64,000 nt of DNA, taken from assembly GCA_043228905.1 (NCBI GenBank), contig JBHGNT010000003.1, positions 25,978,001 through 26,042,000 on the forward strand, read 5' to 3'. The notes below the pieces were generated by a model. The model searched no databases and was not told the DNA's origin. It saw only the letters and a program-made list of their open reading frames with translations. A program made the position numbers and the translations under genes. Below are positions 1 to 12,997 of this stretch, piece by piece; position 1 is the stretch's first letter; every line of letters starts with the position of its first letter. Source of the DNA: Azolla caroliniana. Taxonomy: Eukaryota > Polypodiophyta.

Positions 1-138
1 GGCTGTAACAATATAAATTGACCTCTTATAAGGTAGCTGAAACAATATTTTGGCCTCTTATACGGTAGCTGAAACAAGTGGAATCAGAAACAATAAATGT
101 TGAGCCGGGTAAAAACTGAAAAGAAATGGAAGCATTAC

Positions 139-521
139 CAGAATGTCAGATGAGGAAGGTTTTCCCTTGGATGCCATTTCTACCATGTGGTTCCTAATCT
201 CTTGTTTTGATGAAACTACAGATTTCTGGAGCCGCCCTCTCTGTTTATAGGATTTACCAAATTCCTCTGTTAAGAAAAAGCTAACTCAGGGAGAAACAAA
301 GGCAAAGATAGAGATATGCAAAATTACCAGTCAATCAATCCTAAGGTGAAAATGTCATACCTCTTAGTATTTATTAAAATCATTCAATTGAATTCGTACC
401 TCTTAGAATGAATCCAAAACATCCTTGAAATGAATATCTTTTAATACAAATCAGAATGACCCATATATTAACAGAGTACAACAAAGAGAATGGACCCATC
501 TATCTATCTATAGTTTCCTTT

Positions 522-564
<43 letters not shown>

Positions 565-1851
565 GAAAGGAAACTATGTGTTCAGTAGCAAACTATCACC
601 CAATTAGTCCTAAATGTTGTAAATCAAGTTGAACCTATGTGTCAATAGAATACAAATAAGAATTCATGTCTGTTAATATGCAATGAAATTGAACGTATAC
701 CTCTTAGTATGAGTCAAGATGAACCTCTATGCTACCGAATACAAAGAAAATATACGATCAGATCTGATCAGAGTTGAATTTCAAACCTTCTAGTATGAAT
801 CCAATTTGTGCTAAGTTGAATTCATACTTCATAAGTATAGAATCAAGATGATTTCAGGTTGGAATGTGTACCTCTAACTATGAATCAAGGCAATCCTAAG
901 TTGCTAAGAACAAAAAATGAAGACATGCATTAACACCATACAAAGAAGACATAAAGACTAGGTCTGTACATATATGTAAAAGAAACGAACCAATATGTGT
1001 TCTATAGGGGACTAGATCTTCAGAATCCTCGTCATCTTCTTCTAGTCCTGTAGGATGCTCAAGCACACTTAATGCGTTACGCTGAAGCTTCACTTCAAGC
1101 CCATTCGTAAGAACCTGTTTGATTGGAAGACAAATACATATGCATATACATGTAAGGATTTTCTTTCAGATGACGATGTGGCAAGATTATACCAATTATG
1201 AGAAAACCGTAATGCGAAATCTTGGTGCAGATGTCAGTTTGATAATGCTTTATGCATAGATAGATAATTTTATAATAACGGAAAACGTGGAAAAACGCTT
1301 TAAAGACATATATGGAAATACGGGCAATGTTCATCGATTAGTAAAGTTGTTGTAGTTCAATTACGACAGGATATCTATAAACCCTAAAGAAAAGAGGGAT
1401 GAAATGGAAGAAAGAATTGCCTTGGGAAAACATCTGAGATGGAATTGGCGACATAATGTGAAGAAAAGAAGAAGCTCGCAAATGTGGAATGTGGAAAGAA
1501 GGAAGACGAATCTGATGACGAAGACGAAAAGGATGAAGAGTTAACTTGGTAATTTAACACAGGAGAAGCACAACTCACCAGCCAATGCCAACCTCCGAGG
1601 CCAACCGCTTTCTTCACGATGCCCTGGAGTCCAACAAGAACAGATTTGGTTCTATTATTACCCGTCACAATCACTTTCGTATGACGAGGCAATACAGCCA
1701 GTTCTTCCTCCTCCTCCTCTTCCTCCTCTTCTCCCCGTCTTTCTTCCTCTTCCCTGGCCACTCTGCAAGGAAAAGACTCTACCTGCCTCCCCGCTACATC
1801 TAATTCCATCTGCATTTCTTCAGATTCTTCAAAATTATTCCCACTCAATCC
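139..1851 (-). CDS. SAP30/AFR-like histone deacetylase complex subunit (partial, 3' end outside window)
   Basis: Partial spliced gene read leftwards. An internal exon at 1579-1851 has an acceptor CAG at 1852-1854 and a donor GTGAGT just below 1579. It encodes an acidic stretch, a poly-Glu run, then KVIVTGNNRTKSVLVGLQG and GGWHWL. The next exon starts at 1114 after an AAACAG acceptor and continues in frame as VLTNGLEVKLQRNALSVLE, followed by an acidic tail; its donor near 1010 is not clear. A third candidate exon, 139-240 (34 codons, CAG before, GTAATG after), is Ser/Lys-rich. The KVxVTGNNRTK...GGWHWLVLTNG block is the conserved core I know from the Arabidopsis SAP30-function-related proteins AFR1/AFR2, nuclear HDAC-complex subunits that repress flowering genes. 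Their C-terminal Sin3-binding region would lie left of base 1. The start codon and 5' exons were not found. Family call fairly sure, exon ends less so. Confidence 0.72.
510..577. repeat. Perfect palindrome around an (AT)n core
   Basis: A 14-nt arm (atagtttcctttcc, 510-523) is repeated exactly as its reverse complement at 564-577, separated only by a TA dinucleotide run, so the whole block can fold into one hairpin. It lies in an intron of the AFR-like gene. Confidence 0.85.
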
Positions 1852-1854
1852 CTG

Positions 1855-3300
1855 CAATGCACCACAAAATAGAATGACCCGGATAAATTGGGAGAATCAC
1901 CGTTGCATAAAACCTATTCAGGAATTGATGAATCCACAATTTATAGGCCACATTGCATAAATTAGATAAATTCGTTTCAATATCATAATCCCAGGCCAGG
2001 CTTCTAAAGGCTTTACATTTTTAGCCTACGATTCTCCTCTTCCTCCTAATGACATTTCTGACACAATTTAATCTATCATATAGGCTACATTGTAGAATGC
2101 AGTGTGTTTTCTGACTGAGTATACTTACTGAGCAACCTTTTCCTATTTTCACATCTCATTTTCTGACTGTATTGGACCTACATTAGACTAGCTGCATTTC
2201 CTCCTAAATTAGCAACGTTCCTGATAGAGTTGAATTTCGGTAGTTGCTGAAACGTTTCGGAATGAAAATGATTGTATCGAACTACATCCTAGCGTTTCTT
2301 CTCTTCTTAATCCGTTTCCTACATGCATCGAAAATTGAGCTCTTGGTGTTTCGTACAGAATTGAAGCCATATACTAATCTTAGAAAGCCTAAAAGCTTCT
2401 AATCGTAACAATCATTCATTTAATCCAATAAGTTTACAGTACATGAGCAGAATAGGGAAGACAAAGCCTGATGCACACTACCTTAACAGTGGAGTGAGAG
2501 GATTCAAATCTAATGATGTGTGAAATCTAGAGATAGAAAAGACAAAGAGTAACGCACAGAGGCAAACTGAATTTATGTTAGATCTAAAATGAATTGTCTA
2601 GAATTATTATCTAATATTGTGTTCAGCTAGGATCAAATTGTGATATACAATACGTGAATTCATTTTGATTATCCGAAGAAGAATTAGCTTGACTTAAAAA
2701 ATTCAATGTCTTTTAGCTTCAGCGGATATCCATTAACAGCTTAAAAAATATGAGTCCGAGCTTGGAAATTCAAGTGACAAAGTAAGATTAAATCAAAAAA
2801 GGAGAATGATTGCATTCTTAAATTGAGCTGGGAAGATTGCTTACAAGATATGAGAATCTCAATGTTATCGAAGTAAAGAGAAGGTAAAGTAGAGGAAGAG
2901 GAAGAATTATCTTCACCTTACCATGAACAATCTCAAAACTGCTAACATGAGAGTTAAGTGATGAAATAAGGGAAAAAAAGTAGATAAAGAAATATCGCTA
3001 AAAGAATAAGCAGCAGTTTACGCTTACCTTGATCTGAGGAGAAGAAAAATTCTACTCTGTAGATTCATGGATCGGATCCAACAGGAAGGGGAATCCATGT
3101 TGGAACAAATTATTTGGCAAATGGAAGTGAGTAAAAAAAATTTAAGGTGTGAATAAATTATATTAGAGGTATCAAAATTGGAGAGAAATGGTGATTAATT
3201 ATATCAGAATATAGCAGGCACTATTTTGCATTGTCAGGTAGGAAACTCTAGAAATGGATCAATTAGAGCAGAAGCAGATTCAGAGGATGAATGAATGAAT
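1855..3300 (-). other. Upstream part of the AFR-like gene: introns/5' exons unresolved
   Basis: No convincing coding exon is visible. On the minus strand there is a good donor (AAG|GTAAGC) near 3028 and another (ATG|GTAAGG) near 2922. These could end 5' UTR or first coding exons that join the acceptor at 1852. This is inference from splice-like sites only. Confidence 0.3.
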
Positions 3301-3616
3301 TGAATGAAGAATCAGAGAATGACAATGGTAATGGTAAGGATGAGAAAAAAAGGAGGCGCGGAGAGAAGAAGAAGGAAGAATGGCTATGGAGAAAACCCTA
3401 ATTATTTTTCACCCAATCTTTTTGGTGTTATTTCTTTCATGTTTTTCCATTTTTACTTTTTAAATCGAATTGTTTTCTTCTGTCTTCGCTCGGTTTCCTT
3501 TCTGTTTGTGTTTCATTTGCTCTTCGCTTTATTTATTTCTGACGAAAAATACAGAAGTACAATAAATTTTCACCGTAGTTTTAGGGTTTTAAACTTCCCC
3601 GCCCCCAAAAAATCAC

Positions 3617-3930
<314 letters not shown>

Positions 3931-4043
3931 GCCTTTTATGGCATAAAGGTAGACTTATGTCTGTGCAAAGGGTGTGAGCAGACTGACTGTGTGTGTGTAG
4001 CTTCCCGAAATGCCCTCCTTCGAGCAGATGCTCGTTGTTTTGC

Positions 4044-4050
<7 letters not shown>

Positions 4051-4074
<24 letters not shown>
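4051..4074. repeat. (TGTA)n microsatellite
   Basis: Six tandem TGTA units. Confidence 0.9.
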
Positions 4075-4075
<1 letters not shown>

Positions 4076-4336
4076 TTGAACTTTCCCAAAATACGTACTA
4101 TCCCCCTTTGTGTTGTTATCTCCCCAAAATGCTCCCGCACCTAAAGTTTTGTTTTAAATACTTTGCCACCATGAGCATGCCCCTCGAGAAAAGAAGACCC
4201 CTCATGTTTCGTAATCATGGGCCTCCGAGTGGGAGGAAGGAGGGAGGACATTGCATCCCTTTGTCATTCTCGGTTCAATGAGTGGTAGTTTTGATACATA
4301 CTATGGAAATTTCTCTGGCTATACATACATAAGTGC

Positions 4337-4341
4337 ATACA

Positions 4342-4370
<29 letters not shown>
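4337..4370. repeat. (CATA)n microsatellite
   Basis: Eight or so tandem CATA units running into a short TA run; opposite-strand equivalent of the 4051 repeat. Confidence 0.9.
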
Positions 4371-4378
<8 letters not shown>

Positions 4379-4399
4379 ATTTCCGCTCATTTTGATATA

Positions 4400-6445
4400 T
4401 TGGGGGAGGATGGAGGGGTTGTATTTTCAAAACTTTTCATCGTTTGTAGTGAAACCGTAATTAGTCGTAACTATATAAAAGACTGAAATTTACTCAAATA
4501 TGCTTGATTGTTTTCAAATTTACATGTATAACTAAATTACAAAATGTAGGATATCAATATATAATAAAGAATAAGCATAAGCAATGTTTAATCGGCATAA
4601 TAATAATCACAATTTATTGAGAGTCTACTAGAGACCACGAAATTTCAATTTAAGCTTTATCCTCTTTTTAATAAGACAAAATCAGATGCAAAGCTATCAA
4701 ATTAACCTTCTAATATCTCAGCAATTAAGGAATACCAGCTTTGCAATCATAAAATAGCTAGTAATTCAACTTTGCTAACTCAATCTCAATTAACTCTAAT
4801 GCGCTAATGCTCATAGCTCCACATTCCTAGTTCATAGTGGAGGATGGATTCCTTGAGAGGTCATCCATCCCAATGTCACCTTTATGCTTTGTGCTTAACA
4901 ATGACATCCCCAAATACATCTAGGAATCATCTCTATGCATATTCACCCACTCCTCCCCCCCACCCCCCATCCAAAGCAAAAAAATTGATTGAGTTATTTT
5001 TAATCCCCCGAGACCATAACTTGTTAGGAACCTAAGCATTGACAATTTGGTAGTTATTGTATCGAGAGTGTCCTATGCATGGTTTAGAAGATGAATAAGG
5101 CTTGACTATAGGTGTAGCCACAAGGTGTAGGCACATCAATTATCAGTTGCCCATTCGATCTCACTCTCATACAGATTGTTTTTTTATTTGGAGGGAAGGG
5201 GGCGTCCAAATAGGTAATAGAATCCAATGTTATCTCTATACTTGTGCATTTTTATCAAGAGGCTTTGGTCTAACCAATATGATCCGCAAATCTAGTATGT
5301 TAGGGACATGTACTCTTCTTCTATTTTAGGGATCTATGGTATAGGCACCTTACAACAAGCCTACTTCTAAGAGTAGTCCTACTTTATATAGTTTATAATT
5401 GTAATTTGTGATATCCCATTCAATCCTAATGTTTCTAGAACTAGTCAAAGCGATTTGCCTACTTAGCGTACTAGTTGATGAGGAACAAAGTGTCCTCTTA
5501 TGTCTTAGAATGACCTCTTTGACGTAGAATGCATTCCATTTTGCCCAAGCATTGTTTTTTTATCACATTGGATTTATCGATGATAGGATTGATGTGGGAC
5601 TACCAAAAGGCTTCAATGATTAATTCATTTATATTTATTACATGATATCCATTAAAAAATGACATTACTTCCAAAAAACACATATTTGGAATGGAAAAGT
5701 TTCACAAATGAAGTTTGCCTACATTTATTGTGGATAGTGTCAATGGAGTGCTATTGTGCACGAACCTCATGCAAGCAAAGATACCTTAATAATAAATATG
5801 GCCATTCATTCGAGACTTTATCCATCATTTGGTGTTTGGAAGACTATAATAACAAATAAGCTTTCCTCTCCTATGCAAAACATTTTGCATGAAGTGAATG
5901 CATAACAACAATAACTTTAAGCTACCATTTTGTTTGCAGTACATCTTCTTGTCAATATTTATATGTTGACAAAGCTCCTTTACCTGCATTATGTATGCAT
6001 CTACCAAGTTCAAGGTCTTAAAATTTTGTTAATAATCATATGATATATCATTGTTAGTGTTTGTTTTAACGTCAAGTAAAGTATCTTTTTACATTCCATA
6101 ATACATAAGAGTTCTTTTCATCTAAAGAAAGATGAAAAAAACCATAGTCAATGGAAATCACCATAGATCCTTGATCAAATCCATTCTAGACCCTTGACAA
6201 AAGCCATCAAAAAGATCAAAATTTGCATCAACCACACCATATTTATCAATCAAGTTGTTTATTGCCCAACCCATCAAAAGAATCAAAGAGTTTTGTTGCT
6301 CAAAAGAATCGATTGTTTAATGTAACTTGTCCTTAATGAAGCCATTGCCATCGTTATACTTATCTAAATGGTGGGAACTTCAATTAAATTACATTGACAT
6401 GACATGATCTTATTTGACTTTTCAATGCTTTTCATCGAGGCGCAT
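4400..6445. other. AT-rich intergenic DNA, no feature seen
   Basis: No frame shows a protein family I recognise, and I see no RNA gene. The last part (to 6464) is the target DNA of the LINE insertion that follows. Confidence 0.6.
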
Positions 6446-6464
6446 AATGCTAAAAGGGTACCCA

Positions 6465-8428
6465 ATGGAATGGCTGTTAAATATTTGGGTTTTTTGGTGG
6501 GCGTTGAGACACCTAAAAAACAGCAACTTGAGCAAGTGAAAGACAAAATCAGAAAAAAGCTTCAGGTATGGGCATCAGTAAAGCTTTCTCTTGCAGGTAG
6601 GGTGGTCGTGGTAAACCACATTTTGTTAGCCACCATGTGGCACTCGGTGGCATGTTGGGTGTTAGACAAAACTTGCATCAAAAATATTAAGGCAATGGTG
6701 AGAGGGTTCCTATGGTCAGGTAGAGACCATGAGAGGGCATCAGCTAAAGTGGCGTGGAGTTGTTTGATCAAGGCGAAAAACCAAGGTGGACTTGGGTTGG
6801 TGGATCCAATTCACCAAAGTAAGGCTTTACTCGGTAAGCTACTTGTGCGAAGTTTACAACCTGGACCTGAACTATGGAAGATGCTTCTTAGGGACATAGC
6901 TAACCTTTGGTGTCCAAGGAATGGTGGCCCTTGGAAGGCAAAGATGTGGTGGTTGTTCAGTCCAGATCTAAAGGTGAAAGAACCAACTAACATGGAGGAC
7001 AGGGTGGCCCGTGCCATAATGATGGCTTGGTCAAGTGTAAGAGAAGGGTTGTTCTTAATGCAACCGAAAACATTGGAGGAACAACTCCGACACCTGTTAT
7101 TTTGGAACCCTAGGATAAGATGCGAGGACAGCATGATGCTTGGACAGAAAAAATATTTGCCATGGGGCCGCATGTTAGGGTACAATGTTAGTTCAGTAAG
7201 AGAGTGGGATGTTTTCGAAATGAAGAGGAGTGAGGGTCAGTTTGGTAGCATTTCTTGTAGGCTTGAGAAGGTGACCCAACTGATAAATAAGGTTGTTGAT
7301 GGTCTAGATCGGTTGAATAAGGAAGAGGGGGTTTGGTCTGGGTGGTTTGTAGGTGAGAGTGATGGACAAATTATCTGTGGCAAGTGTCCATCTAATGAAT
7401 ATCGCTTGTGGGGAAACCTAAGTGCTTTGTCCAACAATGGTCGGTGGTTGGCAATGCAGGTGGCAATGTTGGAAGGTAAGAAGTGACAAGTAAACCCGGA
7501 CCCAGGGAAGCTAGATACTGATTGTAAACTATGGCTATTTGACAACAAGCCTCTACATGATTTGGAGTGGGATCCACTAGAGGTATGGTGGCAAAAACCG
7601 GGAACGAACAAATTGGAGGGGTTTTTTTATTATAGTACTAAGCTCGGAAGGCAAATCATTGGCTCCAAATCAGTGGGTGTTGTTTAGACTCGCAATAGTT
7701 GGAGGGATAAAGGCATATCAGATGACTTGTTGAAGTCGTTTTGGAGGAGACTATGGGCATCAGATATGCTAGAAAAAATAAAGGTGTGGTTTTGGCTTCT
7801 TAGTCATAAGGCGTTACCCGTAGGGGAGTGGATGAGGTCTCGTGGTGGGGAGGCTGGTTGTACATTATGTGGTCACTCTTTGGAATCGATACCTCATTGT
7901 TTTTGGAACTGTGCCCAGGCAATCAACATTTGGGGTCGAAGTCTCAGGATAGTGGCAACATGCGGTGTAAATGGGAGAGTTGTGTGGGGGTCCTTACAGG
8001 GTTTGAAACTAACTAAGGAAGGCTGGGCGGAACATCTAAATCCACATGGTCATGGTTCTATAGTGCAGGGCGGTAGTGTATTCAAATGTGTTGGAGTGGA
8101 ACCTGGTACAAACTCTGATTTTTTTGAGGAGATATGGATGTTGGTGGCATGCTTCTCGGTCTGGCACATTTGGACCAGACGATGTTTGGTTGTTTTTTAG
8201 CAACGAAAACTCCCAAGCGGTGAGGTGTTGCTAAACATTTGGTTCGAGCGACAATACAACTCGATTGAAGGGAACTTAGATGTAGCAGAAAGGGCTTGGT
8301 CGAAGTTTTTGCTGAAATGGGGTCGTTCTCCTATGATGGTAAATTCAGTGTCAGGGCCTAAATGGAACTACCAAGCACCGAGATGGCTGTTTCCGCCATT
8401 GACTTCCATGAATGGACAGGAGTTGTAA
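6465..8428 (+). pseudogene. LINE ORF2 C-terminal part (post-RT region and zf-RVT domain), broken
   Basis: One reading frame runs the whole length and is interrupted by only three stops: TGA at 7484-7486, a TAG near 7685 and TAG at 8198-8200. It starts with the end of the RT domain (KYLGF...SLAGRVVVVNHIL...W) and passes through the connection region (VAWSCLIKAKNQGGLGL). It ends with the reverse-transcriptase zinc-binding region (VWFWLLSHKALP...CTLCGHSLESIPHCFWNC), where the Cys/His ligands are visible at about 7862-7916. A short C-terminal tail follows to a TAA at 8426. Inactive: no endonuclease, no RT catalytic site, and stops. Confidence 0.9.
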
Positions 8429-8579
8429 ATATGTGGTCACCATGTACAAAGTGTTAGCGGGATACTTTTGTTGTAAATAGTAGGGTGGGGATTATGTTGT
8501 TTTGATTATGTCTGATCTTTGATGTACTTCTTTTGCTAACTAATGGGAAGTAGTGTTTTTTTTGGAAAATAAAAATAAA
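6465..8579 (+). mobile_element. 5'-truncated LINE (L1-type) with 19-bp target-site duplication
   Basis: The sequence aatgctaaaagggtaccca stands at 6446-6464 and again, unchanged, at 8580-8598, bracketing a 2.1-kb insertion that ends in an A-rich tail (about 8565-8579). The inserted DNA begins abruptly inside a LINE ORF2 (AVKYLGF...), so the 5' part with endonuclease and most of the reverse transcriptase is missing, as expected from aborted target-primed reverse transcription. The perfect TSD makes the boundaries secure. Confidence 0.95.
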
Positions 8580-8599
8580 AATGCTAAAAGGGTACCCAT

Positions 8600-9752
8600 G
8601 AATCCCAAAGTATCAAGAAAGTAAGCATTCAATAAAATGAAGACAACATTGTCGTCTTGATGATCCAAAAAATTGCAAAACTTTTTTCTATATGGTCAGT
8701 GGGTCACTAGATTCTACTTAGTGGTGCATTGTGTGCTCTTAAATTTTACTCCGAAGGATGATAACACATGTGAATTAGTATTGATATTTGATGCTATCAA
8801 TTATACACGATTGCATTGAACAAGGGGTATTAGGTGCTAAAGACCAACATATTTTTGAAGTTTGGTAATTGAAAATCGTGTTTTGAGGTTTCATGTTGCA
8901 TTCGTTTGGTAATTGAAAATCATTTGATGTATTTCAATGTTGTGCTTATGAGCAACTTGCCCTAAAAAAAAGAGTTACGAAAATTCACTTTCTTGGGGGG
9001 GAATGATAATAGCATTGTAGAATCATAGTTATTGTTGCAAAGGAAAACTTTTAGGGGGACTTGAAGATAGTAGCAGATTATGTGTAAATTCAATGCTTTC
9101 ACATTGTGATGTTTATGACCAATGTTTTCTTCATTCTCAATGTCTATGTACAAGAATTTGATCCTTATGTGATTCATGTTCATTTGCTAGGTTCCCTTCC
9201 GCCTATTCAAATTTACCAAATTGAAATACTCTAATGTATTAGATTATGCTTCCGACATCAAGGAAATTTAGTATGTGGCATAATTAACTTATTCTTTTGA
9301 TATCTCTTTCGCTTTAGTTTTTAAAACTTCTCTTCTAAGCCAATTACCACATTTATATCTTGCTCAAAATCAATCGATTGTTTAGTTTACGATATTCAAT
9401 AGCTTGCTCTAATCAAATTACTTACCATAATATTTTGCTACCCGAAATGAGGCTAATTGTTTTAATCATCTAAAGATTGCATGGTAAATTTGTGACTATC
9501 CACCTGATACACCCATCAAAATAACATAGCCAAAATATTTGTCGATATATCTAAATATTTTGCACTTTTATATGTTTCTCTACATAAAACTATATTTTTG
9601 GAAAATTCTCATGAGGTTCTCGATCAAGTCCTATTTTGATTGGTTGAAAACGGCTGATTTTTTGTGGCCATTGAGGTCTCCTATTAAATATAAATTTATC
9701 TATACATGAGATTTTTATTCTCATGGCAACAAGGATAAGATGAACCCTACAT

Positions 9753-9800
<48 letters not shown>

Positions 9801-11239
9801 GATTTTAACACGACAAAAATATTTAAATGAACATAATAAAACATGTAAGTATATACATAAACACACACACACATTTATATTTATTTATTTATTTATATAT
9901 AAACACAAAATAAGATCTTATGACAAGCATATGATGACCCTAAAATACACACATAGAAAGAGGATATTTTGTATACAAGGTGACGTGGGATGCCAACGAC
10001 CAAGGTGAGTTATGATCTTCCATAGACTCACCATGCCAAAACTCAAGGACTTACCCTTCTTTATACTCTAATTTCCGCCCCTTTTCTTCCTAATCATGTC
10101 ATCAATGTAAACGGGCTTTCCTTGCTTATGTATTCTAATCCTTAATCTTTTCTCAATTTACATTGTAACTTTTTGGATTTTAGAACTCCTAATCACTTCA
10201 TGTGTGTGTGTGTGGATTTGTTGATATCTCCTCATTCAATATCATATACAATCTTGTTTGTTTTAGGGAAGAATTGTTGAAGGAAGGGAAATGATTTTTC
10301 TCCCCAATTTCTTGCAAGTTGGTTCCATTGACAACAAAGAAAAAGTGCGCGGTTAGGTTCTCCTAAAAAAGAACACTCTTGTGTCCTTGTGGAACCTACA
10401 TATTCTCTCTTTTTGTGTAGACTGAGCATAGGGTTCACACAACATCAACACTTGAGTTTCCCCAAATCCTCTTGCCCATAATACTAACTCTACCTAGTTA
10501 ATAATAAAGGATAGGGGGCACTTTATGGTCCCCCAATACCCCTATTAAGGGAAACAATGTTATACTTCTTTAGTTGTCACAAACCCTATAAGGCTTTAGT
10601 TCTTAACTATTGATCATAAGCCAGATGTAGTCATGAAACATGGTTAATTGTAATTTGTGGGAACCACCCTTTATTATTTAGGAACAATCAATGGCCAATG
10701 GGCTTGTAATGTGAAAAAGACCCTTTAGGAATTCCAACTTATATAAAAGGGAGAAAGATCTAATGTAAGAGAGACCTTTGGAAGCCCTAACTTTGTGTTG
10801 CCTTTTGGTCCTCATTCTCTCCCCTTTACATCCACTAAGAGTTTATTTCCTCCATGTATGTTTCCAACCTAATCAATCAAGATATACATGTTTCTTATTT
10901 AGTAATTATCTATTTAATTAAGATACCTATTCTTTTCATATATAGTGATTATCTATGGAATTAAGACTAACATATTTCTTAATTGGTGTAATAATTTATA
11001 TTAACTTAAGAAGCCTTTAGGGCTTTTGCAATTGCATGGAGTGGAGATTAAGTGCTTTTATGTGTTGATGTGTGACATAGTTTTTGCTATTGAGAGTGAC
11101 TTCCCCCAATCCCTTGGTTACCCACCAAGAGGAAGGCAACCCCTTGGGACTCAATAGCAACCCTTGAAAGTTGGAAGTGCAACACTCCAAGTTATGAATC
11201 ATGTTAATCCCTTCACCAAAATGTGATTCAACCGTTGAG
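8600..11239. other. AT-rich intergenic DNA with small microsatellites
   Basis: No recognisable coding sequence. It holds a (TACA)n/(TA)n block at about 9750-9800, (CA)n and (TTTA)n at about 9860-9900, and a short (GT)n at about 10202. Confidence 0.6.
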
Positions 11240-11248
11240 TATTAACAA

Positions 11249-11561
11249 GGGAAAAGTACCAGGATACCCCCGAAAGTTCGTCTATTTACCAGAATGCCCC
11301 TGGAAGTTCCAAATTTACCAAACTACCCCTATGTCCAAAAAATTACACTTAATAAAGTAATTATACACTCAAATATTTGGTAAATAGGGCTAGTTCAGGT
11401 CCATTTCTTCCATCTTTGGTAAATAAGGCTTGTAGATTTTAGTGTATAATTACTTTATAAAGTGTAATTTTTTGGACATAGGGGTAGTTTGGTAAATTTG
11501 GAACTTTCAGGGGCATTATGGTAAATAGACGAACTTCCAGGGGTATCCTGGTACTTTTCCC
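11249..11561. mobile_element. Fold-back MITE with about 120-bp inverted arms
   Basis: The left arm starts GGGAAAAGTACCAGGATACC and its near-exact reverse complement ends at 11561. The arms match for roughly 120 bp each with only a handful of mismatches, around a spacer of about 80 bp. TATTAA stands at 11240-11245 and 11562-11567. This suggests a TTAA or TA target duplication, although three bases (CAA) lie between the left copy and the arm, so the exact TSD is open. No coding capacity. The superfamily is not assigned. Confidence 0.82.
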
Positions 11562-12299
11562 TATTAATAAATTATAATGGTACTTACTTACCTTATTTTG
11601 TAACATATACATCCCCTTCCTTTCCCCTTTGAAACTACAAAAACTATAGAGCATATAGACTCCCAAACCACACATAAGCATGAATATACACACTCTTATA
11701 CGCTTGCAAATCTTTCCACTAACACACAAACACATCTTTTGCCAACTTCGATGAGTCTTTAGCACTTGATGATCGCTAATTTCGGCAATTTCACGCAACT
11801 CATAGAAGTCCCTCTACTCATCAATTTAAAAGTTAGATGAATTGTAAATTTAAAACTACTTAGGCAAGTCCTACAATTCATCATTTAAGAATTTAGACGA
11901 GCCTTCAAAACTTGGACGAGTTGGACTCCCCTAAGTCAAAGGATTGCACATCTTTGGACTAGTTTGTACTTGTTGACATAATGTGGGCTTGACAGATTAT
12001 GACATATATACTTTGTGTTGGTCGCAAATCTCAATGGACTTTGTGACGGATTTTTGGAACGAGGCAAAATCGCTAGTGGAATTTGATGTGAGCTCGGGTT
12101 CCGACAAGCGCATGCATATAAATATGCACACACATGAATATTTACATACACGCTCACAAATAATTTAAGAAAGTAAAATTCAAGCTCTAAAAAAGGAAAG
12201 CAAGTGTAGACATCGGCATCCTCAGCCACAACCATAGTACGTAAAATTCGTGTTCGTCTGCCATATCATTCGTTTTCATACGTTGGAAAACGAACACGA

Positions 12300-12412
12300 A
12301 TGATATGCAAATATTCGTGTGTTTTTTTTTTTTCATTTTTTTCATTTTTTTTTTCATTTTTTTTCATTTTTTTTTCAATTTTTTTCAATTTTTCCCTCTT
12401 TTCTCCCTTTTC
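12300..12412 (+). repeat. T-rich tract (T6-9 with CA interruptions) inside the hAT element
   Basis: Repeated TTTTTTTCA-like units followed by a CT-rich stretch. Confidence 0.8.
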
Positions 12413-12703
12413 CTCTGCACTAACGTTACGCTCTCTTCTCCTCTACAACCTAGCCTCAAACGATTTGCGATTCTGCAGAGTGCATTCAACCTTCAGGTAT
12501 ATTTAGTGTAGAAATATGGTTTTAATTTCAGTGATGAAATTTCTGTGCTGAAAAATCAGAAATTTCTGTGCTAAAAAATCAGAAATTTCATCACAGAAAT
12601 TTCTGTGATGAAATTTCATCAACGAAATTTTGATTGAAATTTCTGAAATTTCTGTGATGATTGAAGTACATTTTCATTAATACATACTAAAAGGAGAAAT
12701 AGA

Positions 12704-12997
12704 TTGAGTTCAAATCATGTGCAAAAATTGGTTTTTTTGCACACAAATCTTCGTATTCTTAAGAGGATTAAAGAAAGAGGTTTCAATCCTATTGAGGTTA
12801 CTATTGACATGATAGAGAAAGAAAATGATGAAGAACGATTATTGGTGTTGCAAAGTGAACAAGAAGCACAAGAAGTTGATGAAAATGAGAGCCTCACCAA
12901 TGTGATGTCTTATCTTGATGATAATGCACAAGATGAGGATGATGATTTTGAGGATGATGATTTTGAAGATAATGATATCACCTTGAATGAAGATTAG
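12704..12997 (+). pseudogene. C-terminal tail of a hAT transposase retained in the non-autonomous element
   Basis: About 97 codons. The part VQKLVFLHTNLRILKRI resembles the end of the hAT dimerisation domain (H/Q-K-L-V-x-x-H-x-N-L-R-x-L), and an acidic tail rich in Asp/Glu follows and stops at TAG. The RNase-H-like catalytic core and BED finger are absent, so this cannot be an active transposase. It marks the element as an internal deletion derivative of an autonomous hAT. Confidence 0.65.
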
